NCBI GenBank assembly: GCA_030686115.1
Contig: CP131612.1
Location: 2,046,001 to 2,110,000, forward strand
Length of the DNA stretch: 64,000 nucleotides
Origin: Psychrobacter cibarius
GTDB taxonomy: Bacteria > Pseudomonadota > Gammaproteobacteria > Pseudomonadales > Moraxellaceae
Direction: 5' to 3'
Under the pieces are notes generated by a model. The model was not told the origin of the DNA, searched no databases, and saw only the letters and a program-made list of their open reading frames with translations. Every line of letters starts with the position of its first letter. Positions within the stretch are counted from its first letter, which is position 1. The position numbers were made by a program, and so were the translations under genes. Of this stretch, positions 62,998 through 64,000 are shown in pieces.

Positions 62998-64000
62998 TTA
63001 AGCCGCAGACAAACTGCGCAGCAAAAAGCGCTGAATTTTACCACTTGGGGTTTTTGGCAACTCTTTTACAAACTCAACCTCACGTGGATAAGCGTGAGTT
63101 GATAAACGTCTGCGCACCAAGTCTTGAATCTCTTTAGCAATCTCGTCTGTGCCTTCGATACCGTCTTTTAGTACTACATACGACTTAATGGTATGACCAC
63201 GCACTTCGTCTGGCACACCGACAGCAGCAGACTCTGCGACTGCTTCATGCTCAAGCACGGTATTTTCAACATCGGTTGGTCCAACTCGGTAACCTGCGGT
63301 AATGATAATGTCGTCATCACGCCCTGAAAACCAATAGCTGCCATCACTGTGACGCTCAACCACGTCGCCTGTTAAATAGTAATCATCAGCGAAAGCATCT
63401 TTTTCGTTCCAGCTATAGCCGCGGAAATAAAACGCGGGCGATTGACTGACCACTACGGCAAGCTGTCCTTGCTCGCCATCAGCCAATATATTCATATCAT
63501 CATCTAACACTACCAATGTGTGCCCCGGTAGCGCCATGCCCATCGAGCCAACCGGACATTCATGTGCTAATGCATGGTGCTCACAGCAAGTCATTCCAGT
63601 CTCGGTTTGCCCATACTGATCGCAGACTTTACAGTTTAAATAGGTTTCAACCCAATTGACCACTTCGGTATTTAAGGTCTCGCCTGCTGAATTGGCACAG
63701 CGCAGTGATAGTTTAGCCTCATTGTCATTATTATTGTCATGGTGAGATTTTTCAAACACGCCACTCGATTTCATCATACGAAACGCTGTCGGTGAGGACG
63801 CCAAATTACTAATCTTATGACGGACCATAAAATCGCGAGTATTTTGTGCATCAAAGCCAGCTTCATTAAAATACGTTGTTACCCCTAATAACAAAGGTCC
63901 TGTAATCGCATAATAAAGACCGTATGCCCAGCCTGGATCAGCCATGTTCCAGTAATTATCATCCGCTCGCAAGTCAATCGCATAGTGCATGTAGAGATAA
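62998..64000 (-). CDS. Acyl-CoA synthetase, C-terminal part
   Basis: The frame is still open at the right edge (codons TAT, CTC, TAC precede the ATG at 63990), so the N-terminus is outside. The visible 333 residues include the DLRADDNYWNMADPGWAYG region, QYGQTE (adenylation motif), LTGDVVERHSDGSYWFSGRDDDIIITAGYRVGP and the C-terminal PKTPSGKIQR with the catalytic Lys. It resembles medium-chain/acetyl-type AMP-forming synthetases (AcsM-like). It precedes the type II 3-hydroxyacyl-CoA dehydrogenase gene. Confidence 0.88.
   Translation of the reverse strand, partial: YLYMHYAIDLRADDNYWNMADPGWAYGLYYAITGPLLLGVTTYFNEAGFDAQNTRDFMVRHKISNLASSPTAFRMMKSSGVFEKSHHDNNNDNEAKLSLRCANSAGETLNTEVVNWVETYLNCKVCDQYGQTETGMTCCEHHALAHECPVGSMGMALPGHTLVVLDDDMNILADGEQGQLAVVVSQSPAFYFRGYSWNEKDAFADDYYLTGDVVERHSDGSYWFSGRDDDIIITAGYRVGPTDVENTVLEHEAVAESAAVGVPDEVRGHTIKSYVVLKDGIEGTDEIAKEIQDLVRRRLSTHAYPREVEFVKELPKTPSGKIQRFLLRSLSAA

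Noticed and set aside
1..64000. tRNA or rRNA genes
   Set aside because: No cloverleaf-like T-arm/anticodon pattern or rRNA-like conserved stretch was found in the intergenic regions I read.

Overview
The window looks like a chromosomal segment of a Moraxellaceae gammaproteobacterium, most likely Psychrobacter or a close relative. This is inferred from gene content and protein character: an rnhA-dnaQ fused reading frame, a FimL-like protein, several aerobic acyl-CoA operons, BCCT osmolyte carriers, a PACE efflux protein, moderately AT-rich DNA and many short intergenic repeats. No rRNA, tRNA, CRISPR array, prophage or intact transposase was found.

Layout. 1-6.1 kb: the 3' end of a PACE efflux gene, a META-domain lipoprotein, a DUF6122-like membrane protein, a cyanate locus in the Escherichia coli order (cynR divergent from cynT-cynS-cynX), and a GlcG/HbpS-type lipoprotein. 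6.1-12 kb (minus strand): an aminophosphonate uptake and breakdown operon (ABC ATPase, fused permease, binding lipoprotein, FAD oxidase, PhnX-like hydrolase). 12.3-20.3 kb (minus): a beta-oxidation operon (acyl-CoA dehydrogenase, thiolase, FadB/FadJ-type enzyme, alpha-methylacyl-CoA racemase, acyl-CoA ligase) facing a TetR gene, with two matching palindromes between them. 21.9-30.7 kb (minus): a lysine/pipecolate catabolic locus (LysR, class III aminotransferase, HglS, AASA dehydrogenase, NhaC-type carrier, pipecolate oxidase).

31-42.8 kb: SotB-type exporter, ArfB, a CitE-like lyase, an acyl-CoA dehydrogenase/MDR/SDR/SDR operon facing a GlxA-type regulator across an array of four 21-bp repeats, a Tat-exported LD-carboxypeptidase and small membrane or lipoproteins. 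43-53 kb: housekeeping genes (rnhA-dnaQ, fimL, nudC, rnfB-like, nth, DJ-1/PfpI, metK, DUF3144) and a Kazal-like lipoprotein. 53-64 kb (minus): two tandem BCCT transporters, a PQQ-type sugar dehydrogenase lipoprotein, clpB with a candidate heat-shock promoter, an L,D-transpeptidase, and an SDR with an acyl-CoA synthetase running off the window.

The most unusual signals are: (1) the rnhA-dnaQ linker, where a run of nine A is followed by a Shine-Dalgarno-like sequence, an in-frame ATG, and stops in both other frames; (2) two families of short inverted-repeat elements scattered between genes; (3) the 21-bp repeat array; (4) paired TetR-operator-like palindromes; and (5) two compact catabolic loci, one for aminophosphonate and one for pipecolate/2-aminoadipate, each with its own transporter. 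All enzyme assignments come from motif recognition by eye, without database searches.
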